64,000 bases of DNA from assembly GCA_013400155.1 (NCBI GenBank), contig VXBM01000009.1:1710590-1774589 (forward strand), in the 5' to 3' direction. The notes beneath the pieces are model-generated. The model had not been told where the DNA came from, ran no database searches, and saw only the letters and a program-made list of their open reading frames with translations. Position 1 is the stretch's first letter. Each line of letters opens with the position of its first letter. Source of the DNA: Helopsaltes ochotensis. Lineage: Eukaryota; Chordata; Aves; Passeriformes; Locustellidae. The translations under genes were made by a program, and so were the position numbers. This document shows positions 1-12,117 of this stretch, piece after piece.

Positions 1-484
1 ACTTTGTCACCTACACTTGATGCATGTCCCAGAGCAAAATGCAACAGCTTCCAGTGCAGGCACTTTTCTCAGCCTCAATGGGATGGTGAGGAGAAAAGGA
101 AAGCAAGGAAGAAACAAGTAAGAAGTTCCAAAGGGTGAAGGACCCTGGGACTGCTCCATCTCAAGTTTTGCCTCAGCCCCTGAGAGATTTCTTCCCCTTC
201 CAGTCCATCACTTCTCCTCCCACCTCTCTCTCTCTTCAACGCCCTGCTTGCAGCATTGCCAGGACCCTCCTCCAAACAACCATCTCCTTGAGGAATGTCC
301 CCAGCTCTGCCCCCTCTCCTTGCTTTGCATCCCCGGGTTTTCAGAGCCCTGCAAGCCGCCAGCCCGTGCTCACCAGGAGGCCTCCCCAGCGAGGGCAGGC
401 ACCCAGCAGGAGCGGGGCATAGCAACAGCGAGCGCTCCCCGGGAGCCTTGCTGACGCTCCCCAAGGACTGCCACCCACCCTGCC
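1..484. other. Upstream flank of the VMO1-like gene
   Basis: GC-richer than the rest of the window. It contains chance open frames on both strands with no recognisable domain. No repeat or other gene was recognised; it probably includes regulatory sequence for the gene that follows. Confidence 0.4.
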
Positions 485-497
485 GGCCAATAAATTC
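485..497 (+). promoter_or_regulatory. Candidate CCAAT/TATA-like element of the VMO1-like gene
   Basis: A GCCAAT motif directly joined to an AATAAATT stretch lies about 50 bases before the start codon. A TATA-like box here would place transcription start near 515-525 with a short 5' leader. Position fits; the motif is not a consensus TATAAA and no start site was measured. Confidence 0.35.
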
Positions 498-545
498 CCC
501 TGTGCCAGCTCCTCGTGCAGCCAGGCGCCGAGCAGGTTCCCTGCC

Positions 546-716
546 ATGCAGCTGCTCATCCCGGCCATGCTCTGCCTGCTGGGCTCCTGCTGCCTCGGGG
601 GCACGGAGGCGCGGCAGTACGAGTCCATCCTCACGGTGCCAAATGGAGGGCCCTGGGGCTCCTGGGGGCACAGGCAATTCTGCCCCAGCGGCTACGCAAA
701 GGGATTTGAATTGAAG
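546..716 (+). CDS. VMO1: VMO1-like exon 1: signal peptide and first strand region
   Basis: Codes for 57 complete codons ending GFELK, followed by the donor GTGAGC. It holds the start codon, the signal peptide (MQLLIPAMLCLLGSCC...) and the conserved VPNGG and QFC motifs. Confidence 0.92.
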
Positions 717-2234
717 GTGAGCTTGGACTTCTTCGGGGTGGGGAACAAAACCTGCCGTGAGACAATGTTGTTTTGTGCTGATCGGAGCCGGACTGGCCAC
801 AGCACCTTGCCCCGTCACAGCAGTTTGTATTGTATCTACATCATGCAGGCTTCTCAGCACGAAATTTCTAGGCAGAGTGTCTCTCCAGGTTCCCTGCCAG
901 TAAGTGATTTATTAGCAGAGGGGTCTCTTGGGTAAGAAAATTCCTGGGGTTGGTACAGCAGAGCCTGTTCCCAGGGGCAAGTCCCACCTGCCAGCACCCC
1001 AGCTCTGGATATCACAGCACATGGTGACAGGGTGGGCATGGCCTGGGACAGCAGCCACCAAGCATTCCTGTTTCCAGAGCGCCTGCTCCACTTCTTGGAG
1101 AAAAACAGAGGTGGGAAACAGCAAATTGGGCTTCCTGAGAAATGTCATGGAGCTACCTCACAGCCCCGCTCAGCTGCACTAATGTTCTTGCCCTGTCCCC
1201 AAAGCCTCCTGCCATCCCTCATCACCATGGCTTGCCTCATCACCTCTTTTAAAAGAGTGATCCCTCCCTTCTTCTTTGCTTCTTCTAAGGTCCAGCCCTT
1301 CCAGGGATTTTGGCTGTTTGGTGATGACACGGCTCTGAACGGCGTCCGCCTGCTCTGCACGGACGGCACAGTCATCGAGTCCTCCGTGGGGTGGTGAGCA
1401 GCCTTCGCTTTCTCAGCCTCCTGCAGGGCAGCAGCTCCTGGGCAGCTTGGAGGGAAACCAGTGCAAGGGTTTCTCCATAGGCAGCCACACCCCCTGTGAA
1501 AGTGGCTCAACATCCCACATGAGGAGGTGGGTGAGTTCCCCATGGCCACAAAGTGTGAAGGTCTCCGGGTAAAGGTCTGGTCCAAGGGAAAGGAACAGTG
1601 CTTTGGAAAGTGAAGGAAAGATCAGAAATTACAGATCTTAAAGTTATACTTTCTCCTTTTCCTCAAATCCTTACTTTGGTAAGTACATTAAGTAACGGGG
1701 ACATAGCAAGCAGCTGAAATTGCCAAGGGGTTCTGCAGGAACAGGGCAGACTGGAGCTGGTGGTGGCTGGGCATCCAGGGGATGATGGGGAAGGAGAGTG
1801 AAATAGTGAAACAGGTGCCTTGCCACCGTGTATGTCCCTTGCCCCAGGACTGCCAGGACTCCGGGCAGGCTGAGGTGTTGATTGCAGCACAGCAGAGGCT
1901 GGACAAGCCTTGGTCAGTTGTTTTTTTGTCCTTTGACAGGTGGGGGAACTGGACCAAGGCCCAGCTGTGCTCCAGCAAGAAGCTGGTTTCGTTCTCGCTG
2001 CGCGTGGAGAGGTGGCAGTACCTGCATGACAACACGGCAGTCAACAACGTGAGGTTCGCCTGCTCCAACGGGACACTGCTGGAGGGCTCGGGACTCTCGG
2101 GGGGTCACTTCGGCCCGTGGAGCAGCAACTGCACCTCTGGGGCCATCTGTGGGCTCCAGACAAAGGTGGAGAAACCCCAGGGAAGATGGGATGACACAGC
2201 CCTCAATGACATGAGAGTCTTCTGCTGTGAGTAA
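546..2234 (+). CDS. VMO1: Vitelline membrane outer layer protein 1 (VMO1) family, three exons, complete
   Basis: Secreted protein of the family that forms the outer layer of the avian egg vitelline membrane; the fold is a beta-prism with three-fold repeats. Exons are 546-716, 1290-1393 and 1940-2234. Introns have GT/AG ends and the 570 spliced bases give 189 residues plus TAA; the chicken precursor is close to this length. Residues 1-22 are a hydrophobic signal peptide. The mature part starts near RQYES and contains VPNGGPWGSWG, then three repeat signatures: GDDTALNGVRLLC, HDNTAVNNVRFAC and WDDTALNDMRVFCC. Eight cysteines in the mature part match the four disulfides known for the chicken protein. 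Exon 3 has three N-glycosylation sequons (NWT, NGT, NCT). The ATG at 546 was chosen because it opens the signal peptide. No frame damage is seen. Whether this is the VMO1 orthologue or a paralogue cannot be told from sequence alone. Confidence 0.93.
717..1289 (+). other. Intron 1 of the VMO1-like gene
   Basis: Begins GTGAGC and ends TTCTAAG, with a pyrimidine-rich tract before the acceptor at 1260-1287. No repeat or other gene was seen in it. Confidence 0.85.
1290..1393 (+). CDS. VMO1: VMO1-like exon 2: first DDTALN repeat
   Basis: Starts after the acceptor TTCTAAG in phase 0 and ends two bases into a Trp codon before GTGAGC. It encodes VQPFQGFWLFGDDTALNG and then the VRLLC and VIESSVG motifs. 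The split codon completes as TGG with the first base of exon 3, giving VGWWGNW where chicken VMO1 has VGKWGTW. Confidence 0.92.
1394..1939 (+). other. Intron 2 of the VMO1-like gene
   Basis: Begins GTGAGC and ends with a T-rich tract and TTTGACAG. Nothing else was recognised inside it. Confidence 0.85.
1940..2234 (+). CDS. VMO1: VMO1-like exon 3: second and third repeats, stop
   Basis: Starts after the acceptor TTTGACAG and continues in frame to TAA at 2232-2234. It carries the LVSFSLR, NNVRFAC, GPWS and CGLQTKVE motifs and the terminal FCCE, all recognisable family positions. It contains five of the eight remaining cysteines in non-adjacent positions plus the final CC pair. Confidence 0.92.
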
Positions 2235-2278
2235 GCCTGCCTCCCCACCCTATGCCAGCATCTACAAAGCTCCACTGC

Positions 2279-2284
2279 ATTAAA
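2279..2284 (+). terminator. ATTAAA variant polyadenylation signal
   Basis: The common AATAAA variant ATTAAA lies 45 bases after the VMO1-like stop codon. This would give a very short 3' UTR, as expected for a compact secreted-protein gene. Confidence 0.5.
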
Positions 2285-2639
2285 CCTTGAATCTGTCCTT
2301 GCACAAATGAGCAGTGTGCAATTTTGTTCTGTCTTGTTTTGCCAAGGGTAGCCAGATCCCATGCCTACATCACTTCGTAAGAAGGGTCCTTGTATTTATG
2401 GTGATTAGGCTTTGTAACAAATCTATAACCTACAAAATTCCTGTGAGGGAGCACTGGGGATTCCCACACTTGTTGGTAAGGCAGGAGGTGGGACTATAAG
2501 GGAACAATCAAGCAGAAGAGGGATCATCTGCCCTGGCAGAAACTGTGGTTTCAAAGGAGAGGAAGGGGAACTCTTCCTCTGAGCATTAAAGTAGAAACTC
2601 TCATTATAATGCTTAGGATGTGCAGGGATTACTATTAGA

Positions 2640-2697
2640 CATCCATCCATCCATCCATCCATCCATCCATCCATCCATCCATCCATCCATCCATCCA
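2640..2697. repeat. (CATC)n microsatellite
   Basis: About 14 uninterrupted copies of a CATC/TCCA tetramer, 58 bases, starting about 350 bases after the VMO1-like poly-A signal. Confidence 0.97.
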
Positions 2698-5600
2698 CAA
2701 ATAAGTTCAAATACAACATGCGGCGTGTGTTCCCAGCTCCATGTCTCTCCTTCCAGCCTTCTCAGCACAGCATCTCAATGTCTCCAGGTGCCCTGTGCAA
2801 AAGAGGCACCCCGAGGATTTTTGTTTCAAAGACTGCAGTAATTCACTGGTATTGCAGTCAAAAATGTACCACTGTATAGGTATTTTTCCTGAACACATCA
2901 CCATCTCCTTCAGCATCCAAACCTTCTGCTGAGTTTTTCTCTGGAGTTCATATTTTGTGCCGCTTCCTGGGGCTGTAGGCGACACCTTGAGCGTGAGGAC
3001 TGTGGCCATAACAAGGATGGGGCAGGGATTAGCCACAAACCCAGGGCATTATGCTGGAGCAGACTGGTTGGAGAGCATTGTGGTGCACATGTGCAGGAAG
3101 GACTCAAGAAGGAAAGGAACAAACAGCAAGGATTAGGAGAGTTCCAGAGAGAATTGTAAAGATTTCAACCAAGAGTTTTCTCAGTCTCAAGAGTGCAAAG
3201 AGGAGGGAGAAATCTGAGAAGGACATAGGTGGGAAGGAGAATATCCTCAGCTCTGTAAAGTTCATATACTTTTGCCATAATCATGTAGTTGAAATTTGTT
3301 TCCTACAGTATTCTCTCTGATAAGTAATTCTTGCTTAGGAAGACTGTGAATGGTCCTCAGTACCACCTGTGAGCCGAGACTTTCTGTGCACACACCAGAA
3401 CACACAAGACAGTGTTATCTTTGCTTAGTCCCTGCTGGGATCCCAGATGTTCCAGAGGTTTCTGAAGCAATAACTGTACCATTGTGTGCCCTTATGTATC
3501 CAAAGGGACTGCTTGCCACTTGGCATGCAGCCAGGGAAAGCCTTATAACAGGTACATTTACAAGCATATTTAACCCTTTCCGCCAAGATTTTTAAAATGG
3601 GTTTGAAAGTCCAAGCAGTTATATTTTTATTGCCAGTTTGGTTGGTTGCCACATGCTTTTCTTATTCTATACCTATACTGGTAAGCCCCACAGAGCCACC
3701 TATTATCTCAGCAGATTTAAAATCAAAAGAGAAGCACTGAATATGTGATCTGGCAACAAGGTCACACATCAGCATGGATGATTTCCAATTTTAAGAGATA
3801 AAGACACTCTGGAGGCAGCTCAATTTTTGTTACAGGAATCTCTCCCTACAATTAGATATAATAGGAAAATGCATAACTCAGCTTTTCCTCTGGAAAAAAG
3901 GGTTCCCGTAGGGCACTTTGAACTACACTGAGACAAAAAGATGGGATTCTTGTCATGAATCTCTCAAGGGTTTTTATGTTATCTTTGCATTATTATATCA
4001 CTTTCATATTACTCATTATTCATTCACTTAAGCAAGTTGCTGTACACAGCACTTTACATGGCATTAAACATGAAAGAGTTTCTGTCAACAGGGGGGTTCC
4101 TGCAAGAAAACTAGTCTTGAAAGTCATTTCATGGTCTTCCCACTCAGGTCTTAGCCCTCCTCATCATAACAAAAACTTTTGATTGGGCTGAATCCAAATG
4201 CCATGGCATTTTTGAATAATAAATATCCCAGTTTCCAGGCAGAGGATGTCTAACAGTGAAATGCTGGAAGATATTCCTGTCCATTACTCCTTCAAATTCA
4301 TTATTTGACTAATATCAGATTTTCTACTGTGTATGTCACTACTCTACAGCAGTGAACATCAGGGTTTGTCACAGTCCACCACAAAGTTGCAAGGCTCATG
4401 TCAATCCCTGACTTCCTGTGCACTCACCAGCATGTGACCACTCTTGTCTCAGGAAAACCAGAATGGAATACCAGATAGAAATCCAAGCCTCTTCAAAATT
4501 CATCTTGCTTCTTGCGCAATTACCCACCCCGATGCACCAGCAAGAGCTGGTTGAGATGTTTAATCTTACATCCCTCACTACCTACATGTTTTGCCTTTAG
4601 GCATCTGTGGTGAAAAATAGCCAGCAGCATCCACTTTCCCCCATGCACTGGGCAAAGCATGCACAGTGCTCAAAAAGGTGTGGAGGGATATTCACAGCCA
4701 CACTTCCTCAAAAGACACAGGTGATGTGCAGCAACAGCTGTTAATGGAGTAACGCCAGTTATTCGTGTAGGGATGGGTTTGAGCATCCAGGGAGTGGGGA
4801 CTAGCCGTGAAATAACAGCCAGGGCTCAGCTGTACGCATTTTGTTGGATATGGGGAGGGGTGGTGGTCTTGTCCTACCCAACACAACAGCTCTCCTCTTC
4901 AGAAAGCCCTGGTTACTTGTCCAGTATGGACTGATTCAGCCAGAGAAGTGCCAATGGACTTTCACTACAGTAAAGAAATGCATCAGGGGATATCCTCAAG
5001 CTAAAATCTTTGGAACGGGAGCAGGTAATAAAGGCAATTCAGTGATGTAATTTACAGTCCAGTGAGTGAAATACAAACCCTGAGGGTCTCTCCACAGTTT
5101 AGACATGCACCCAACAGGAGCATTCCTGTGTTGATACTGGCATGTTGTCCTTAAGCAGACAGCTGAGAGCCCCTGTTCTATCGGAGGGGCTCTGTCTCCC
5201 TTTTGCTGTCTGTCCTGGTGACAGACTTCATACATAAAAACCACAGTAATGGACCAGGGCTCCCGTGACATTTGGCACCGTGCAACCAGGGAGCAGAAGG
5301 AAGGTCCATGCTCTAACCTTCGCTGCAACTCGAGCACACACATTAGCAGGCATCCGCTTCACGTGCTGAGTGAGGTGACAGTGCACTTCTTAGAAGCCAC
5401 AGTCCTGTCCCCCAGCTGTCACAACACCTGCAACGCCCTTCCTGGAGTGAAAAAATAAATAGGAGTAGTGAAATAGAGTAGGATGGAAATAAAGCTTGGA
5501 AATCTTCCTGGTGTTTCTCCCAAGAGCAGTGAAGGAAGACACAGAAATTTTGGAATCAGCCCCACTCTCATTCCAAGGTTTGGTTCCCCTGGTGCATCAG

Positions 5601-7820
5601 TAGCTTTGGGACATCACTGTCACATGACACAACTGAAATAATAAATACTAAACCTGGGAAACTGCAGTATTCAAAGCTTTGAAAATGTTCATGTCAGGAA
5701 CTCACCTCTAGGCACTGAGCATTTCGAACAAACTACCTCTGTAACGGAGGTCAGCCCCAAAAGTCTCCTGGGAAGTTTGTTTCCTCCCTAAAAGCAGCAA
5801 GGGTTGGACTCCACTCTGAACTGCACTGTGAGATGTTGCAGCCTAGAAGATCTCTGGTGCTTATCAGCATTCTCATCCTCTGAGACCACCACATTCCTTT
5901 CAAAAAAACTGCAAAGTTTGAACTTGGCTTCACATTGAGCAAATGTCCCCAAAGTTCAGAGCTCTTCCAAGCCAGCTTATTTCCTCTAGAACATCTTTAA
6001 TGAAGTACTTATTTATATTTTCCTTGAAGCAGAAATACTGTGCCTGATTTTATCTATTTTTTATTTTAGTAGGAGATTTGGTTTTGCTTGCACAAGTGTG
6101 TCTTTGACCTGTAATAAAATCTGTACTGAAGTAATGGCTAATTCTGAACAAGTAACAATTCCAGTAAATCCAAGGAAGGGTACAAACAACTACATCCCTC
6201 TGACCTTTCTGTGCCCCTTTTCAGTGACAAACATGTACTTTGAGCAAAAGAACAACATTTCATGTGCTGTGGATCTGCAGGGCCATAGCAGAGTGCTGCC
6301 TACACCCACATAATTAGAGGGAAGGTTAATGAATTGTTAAAGCACAGGTTTCCAGTGGATAATTCAGATAGAAAGCATATTTAGGTGGCCTAATAGTTTA
6401 TTAAATGAGATTATAATGGACACTTTGCTCTTTTGGTAAGTGTCATTTCAAGATAAATTGATGTAACTCTTTACCTCTGGAAAGTCCATTAGTAAAAGAA
6501 GGGCTGCAATCTCTACTGATGCAAACCAGTGTCGGCCATCATTTCTTTTGGTATTAATATTTTTCCCTTTTTTTTTCTTTTCTATCCCCTGATATTTTAT
6601 ATCTTCTCTTTGATTTTCTAGCAAAAATAGCATTCAGCCTCAGCCATGACTTCAGATACACAATTTCTAACCCTTATTGCTGTATTGGAGATTTCCTTCT
6701 CCTGCTCAGCTTCTCCACAGTGTCTGCAGGGACATTTCCTTGGAAAGCAGCCCTCTTCCTTGTGCAGGATTCAGCAGCTAGCATAGGAATAACCAGTCTG
6801 CTGTGTAGCTTCCCAAAGCTGCTGTGCCTAGGAAAGAGGAGTGGGGACACTACACCACTTTGCCAGTACCTACAGCAGGTTCCCTTGGACGCCCATGAAG
6901 AAGCTGATTCCATGCCAAGGACTGAAGGTGGCCTTGCTGAAGAAGAGGAAAGTACAGGAAAGTATCCAGGGAGGCTATACTGTCCCTGGTGTGCATGGGG
7001 ACCAGCTCCAGCACTGCTGCCCTTTACAGCCCCCTGGACCTTTCACAACCAGTTCAGTAATGCACTTCACCCAGACCATTTTAGCAAAGGAAGTTGGAGT
7101 TTTTCTGCCTAAGCTATGTTGTCCATGAGGCTGATTTTTCAGGTGAGGTTTCTTCCTAATGTTTGAAGAGATAAGGACCTCTTTTGAAAGCTTCCCAGGA
7201 CCAACCTGCAATGGTGATACTGTGGGGGGAGCATCTTAATAGTAGGGAAAAAAATCACCTCTCATTCTTCTTCTCTGTGGAATTATTTTCAACTATATTA
7301 AAAAATAGAAAATTGATTATATTATATTGGCACCATTTGTTGTTCTCATGGTGCTTTCAAGTCTCACATCTGGTTTTACAAGAACAAGACACCAAGGAGG
7401 TGCAATAATTTCATCATCTTGCTAATATCTGGGTCTTGGTTGCAGTTGTACTGCATCTACCAAAGTCTCATTATGCAGCTTTTTTTTTTGCCATTTCATC
7501 CCAATGGCCTGTCGAAAAACAACTACTGTCTAAGCCCCCAAGTGCCTTTCTTCTCTAAATGTTGGTTGTCTGCTTATACAGCTTTATCTAAATGCACCTC
7601 TGTTATCTGTAATAAGGTAATAAGCCTAAAAAGTATTTAATGTCATCTTGTGTCTTCCACTTAGGTACTGAACCCATTTTATACCTAAACTGATGCCTTT
7701 ACTACAGATCTTTCTTTCTACTCCTCGTAGCAGTTTCAGATACCATGCCCCAGTAACTGCAACAAGGAGAAAGAACATAAAACCGTTCCAATGTTAGTGT
7801 AACTTCCTTGGGCTGAAAAG
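2698..7820. other. Intergenic sequence, no supported gene
   Basis: AT-rich sequence with short chance frames only. A GC-richer stretch at about 6700-7130 has open frames of 130 and 95 codons in different frames, but neither resembles a known domain and no splice-bounded exon was convincing. No repeat family was recognised. Confidence 0.5.
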
Positions 7821-7954
7821 TCATAAAATCATAGAATATCAGGTTACAAAGGGACCTCGAGGATCACCTGGTTCAATCTTTTTTGGCAAAATCATGGTCT
7901 AGACAAGATGGCCCAGCACCCTGTCCAACTTAAAATCTATAGTTGGGCAGGGAG
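7821..7954 (-). mobile_element. CR1 LINE 3' end fragment
   Basis: Reads as the reverse complement of the avian CR1 tail: TCATAAAATCATAGAAT, then GGGACCTCGAGGATCACCTGG and a diverged piece matching the next part of the consensus. It is about 134 bases, old and truncated. Recognised from memory of the CR1 consensus, not by alignment. Confidence 0.75.
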
Positions 7955-10900
7955 CATTTGTCCTGTTATCCATAAATGTCAGTTTTCCCCAAGCTCTTTC
8001 ATCAGTTTGGGCCTCATTTTCTTTGGGCTTTAATCTGTTTGGGTTGAGCATAATCTCGTTATACATACATTGTACATAGGGTGTCTACTGTAAGAGGACA
8101 TCTAGACCCTGCAACAAAGGGTTTGCATCCTTCCCCAAGGCTTTTCATGCAAACTCAGATAATGCCAAGAGGAAGAAATGTTGTGTCTCAGGAGAACCTG
8201 CCTTTGACTAAGGAATCTGCATATTTTTATACTCCTGGATAATTTTTCTAAGAAAATTAGGCAACATCTTGAAGGTTAAACATTAAGTTGATGGAAATTT
8301 CAATAACTGAGTTGGAAATCCCTCAAAAAATTCAAGATTTATAATGGTAGAGACAGACAAAGACCACAAAACTGCCTGCAGAGCAGCCATTACAGAGTCA
8401 TACATCTCCAGCATTAATTTTCATACAGAGTGAGTAATATACTTTTAGTCAGGCCCAACTACAAAAACCTGAGTCATTCCTTTGCAGATGAAGAATAAAT
8501 TTTGTTAGGGGTCAAATTGTGCTGAGGTTCCTCAATAGAATAATGTAATTCATGAATAAGCACAAGTCCTTGTTAGGTGATGTTGTCTTTAACAGCACAG
8601 AAGAAGCAAGTCAAGAGCCCTTGGATTCTTGTCCCTATTATCCTTGTACTTGCCAGGAAATCGTTATTGCTGAGCTGCAGCCCGTGAGTTGGGCAACCCA
8701 TACCAGTTTGGTTAACAGGCTGCTGGTAAGGTCATCTCCAACTCCTTGGGTTGAATGTGTTTCAGTCATTTCTTTCTGTATCCTCAACTTCAGCGTCTAA
8801 AGAAACTTCTTTTAGTACAGTTTCACAAAGAATGATTGGCCAAATGAAGGTTTTATAAAAGAAAACCAGATTTGATTTCCTTTCAGAAAATCACATTAAA
8901 GGAAGCTAGAGCAAATCCCCTGCCAGGGAAAAACAGACTTTGTTGTACCTAACCACACTGTTAAAATCCCTAATTAATGGAGAAAATGTATTTCAGAGAC
9001 ACTATGATCTGTAGGTCCAGATTAATTAGGATAAACTTTAATTATTCAGTGGTAATACATGTCACCTTTGAAACCAAAATCATCAAAAGTGGGTGCTTGC
9101 AAGCTCAGCAACTACCCCAAACACATTTCCTTATGCTTGTTCTAAGATAGCAAGTAGATTAATGCAATTCCAATTTTCACTCTAAGGCCTAAAGCCACCT
9201 CGGTCAGGCAGATTGATTCCCAGAAGCACACCTGGAAGAGGAGAGAGGACTTTGCAGAATATTTCTCCCCCACATTAGAAGAGCTGACTCAGACCTCTTG
9301 AATACTCTTTTGTATCTCCTAATCTTCATATTGATTGGGGTGAAAATAAGAGGGAAAGTATTTTCTCCCAACTGCTTCTCTCAATTGCTCTTCCAATGTT
9401 TTATTTTCCTTGTTATTTTCAAAAACCATTTTTGTACTTTCTCCAAGCACCCTCAGCAACCTCACCCAGCATATTTTCAGGGCCACCAGAGCTCCTCCTT
9501 CGTCCCCTCTGATCAACAGCGCCAGCACACCTAGAGCAGCTTCCCCTTCTGTGCCCTGTCTCTCTTTTGGGATTAGCTTCTCTTCAGGATGGCAGGACCT
9601 CCTGCCACAGAAGAAATATCACCACCAGCGCCATTAATCAAGGCTCTGCCACAGGTAGGAGCAGACAATAGCAGACTACAGGCAGTCAGGGAAACAAGGT
9701 TATTTCATTAGCAAATTTCAGATAAAAGCTGAACATCAGTCAACTGGATAACTACAGTTCCTTCTGGCTTTGAAATTACAGAGTAAAACAGCATCATTTT
9801 CAAGTCTGGGTCCAGCAGCACTGTGGGAAGTGCATGATGATGGAATATGTACCTGGAAGTGGTAATTTTCTTTATTTGGCTCTGCCTGTATCACCACATA
9901 AATCATTGATTTCTCCCTTAAATCTTACCATTTTCTTGCTTCACTTTCTTGGCAGGTACAGCAGTTTCCTCTGAATTTTCTAGTCATTTTCTCTTCAGTT
10001 CTGAGTCAGTAGGTGCTGGAGCTGGGGATGGTGGAGGCATCTGTCACTGGAAACCCCACTGGAAACATTTTTCCCTCAGCCTAATTCCATGCTTGAGCTC
10101 AAACATGCCACAGAGCAGAGTCATTATGAAAGTCATGCCAGTGAGGTGTGTTGTAAAATTGAGACCCCCACATAGGAACTTTGTAATTAAGGAACAAACA
10201 GAGGCAATGAGTCATTACATTTGGTGCTGTGGGAGTTTTAGGAAAGCATATTTTTGGTAACTCATGGAAATAAGACATGACCTTTACACAACGTTTTTTG
10301 TTTTATTGTTAGGAGTTGTCGGAAGCAGGGCACAGATTTTTCCAATTACTGGCATTTAGGTGTTTCATACACAGATGCTGACAACTGGACCTTGTCACTC
10401 CTTCTCCAGATGCTGACACTTGGACCTCACAGTTCTCACCAACAGCATAGGAAGATTACAAGGAGAGAATGGTTTGGGGAAAGGATTTAATACAAAGATA
10501 GGACAGGAATGCTGGGCAGGGACAGGGTTCAGTATACTGAGCCATTTCTATCCTTCTTTATCAGTGCCTTATGCTTCTCACCCATTTACCCTAATCCCTT
10601 CCTCTAAACTTCCATAATAAACTTTACATAATCCCAAAAACCTCTTCTGAAATCCCATAATTAGCTTCACATAGACCCATAATCATGTTTTCCCTCTCTA
10701 TCAGTGACAAAGCTGAGGCTGATGCCATCAAGGCTGTGCCTGAGTAGGTTTTTTACTGGTCCATTTATCAGCCACTAAAGTTTTTTTGTATTAACTGGAT
10801 TGTGTTGGCTTGAGATCCAATTGTCTCTGTCTCACCAAAGGAGGGAATCTAATTTCTAGGTATAAAGCTTTTGATACAGGTGGTTAAAAGCTGTTATGTA

Positions 10901-11958
10901 CATGTCAGCATGTCTCAAGATCAAATCTGAAAGACTCGAAAATACACAACAATCATCTTGAATACAAGTATCCAAAATCACAGCTGTAGCATAACAGGAA
11001 AAGCTATCTTTTTGTACCTCAGTTCCCCATCTCTAAATAAAAGGCTGAGAATCTTTCCCATAAATTATGATGTATTTGGGACAGAAGCTGCTCTTGTTCT
11101 ACATAATCACAGTATTTCTTGTCTCATACTCTTGGACACCCAAGTAGTAAAAATGTATTCTTTTCTCTGTTCTTCAAATAACTTTTGTTTCAGCAAAGAA
11201 ATAGCTATTAGAAAATAAACTCATCATGCCAACAGAAAACTGAGTTAGAGGTCTGAAATTGATATTACCAGGAATGAGCAAAGTCAGAAATACCACTGCA
11301 TATCATTCCCAAAGTCTTGAGCCATTCCACCAGAACAAAGTCGTTAAAAAACCAACAAAACAAACAAACAAAACAACAAAACACAAGGATATAGAAAACC
11401 TCTTCTGCTGTAATTGCAATCACAGTGGCATTAAGATTCACAAAACAACCATATAATCTTCTCAAGCTTAGGGAAGTATCTGCGCTACTCTTTGCCTGGG
11501 GAACTTTGGAGGACAGATGCCACATTGTGGGCTGTTTAGTCTGGAGCCAGGGACTCTTCTCAGCCCCTTGAGCAATAGTTTAAAAAAAAGAGAGATCTTC
11601 TTGCAAATGTAAGCTCTCATGAATCCACAATCAAACTCTTGAACTTTACAGCTGTATGTTACTTTTACTAAATTTTCTATTTCCTGATGCTCTTGCAATA
11701 CATCCAGAAACATGAGCCACAAGGAACACCAGATCCTCCTAAGATACATATCCTATCTGAAATAAGAGGTTCACTGTCAGCATAAGAGCCCAGAGCTCTA
11801 CACCAGCAACTGCTCTTCTTTGCTGTGCTCATCATGGGTACAGAGACCAGAGCTATCATGCCCCTGGGATTTCTGATGATGACTTGACTGGAAGTGCCAT
11901 ATTACCCACAATGGTGTGAAGCAAGAGATCTCACTTGTTCAAGGGCCTGTGCCAGGGG

Positions 11959-12117
11959 AAAAAAAAAACCAAAACCAAAAAACGAAAAAGGAAAAGAAAA
12001 AGAAAAAGAAAAAGNNNNNNNNNNNNNNNNNNNNNNNNNAAAAAGAAAAAGAAAAAGAAAAAGAAAAAGAAAAAGAAACAAACCAAAAAAACCCCAAACA
12101 AACAAACAAACAAACCA
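11959..12117. repeat. A-rich (GAAAAA)n repeat with an assembly gap
   Basis: Runs of GAAAAA hexamers flank the unresolved bases on both sides and grade into (CAAA)n at the right. The repeat is the likely reason the assembly broke here. Confidence 0.9.
12015..12039. other. Assembly gap of 25 N
   Basis: Twenty-five unknown bases inside the hexamer repeat. The round number suggests a placeholder and not a measured length. Confidence 0.98.

Noticed and set aside
75..860. Minus-strand open frame of 261 codons
   Set aside because: It overlaps the VMO1-like exon 1 and its GC-rich flank antisense, is low in recognisable motifs, and has no domain or splice context.
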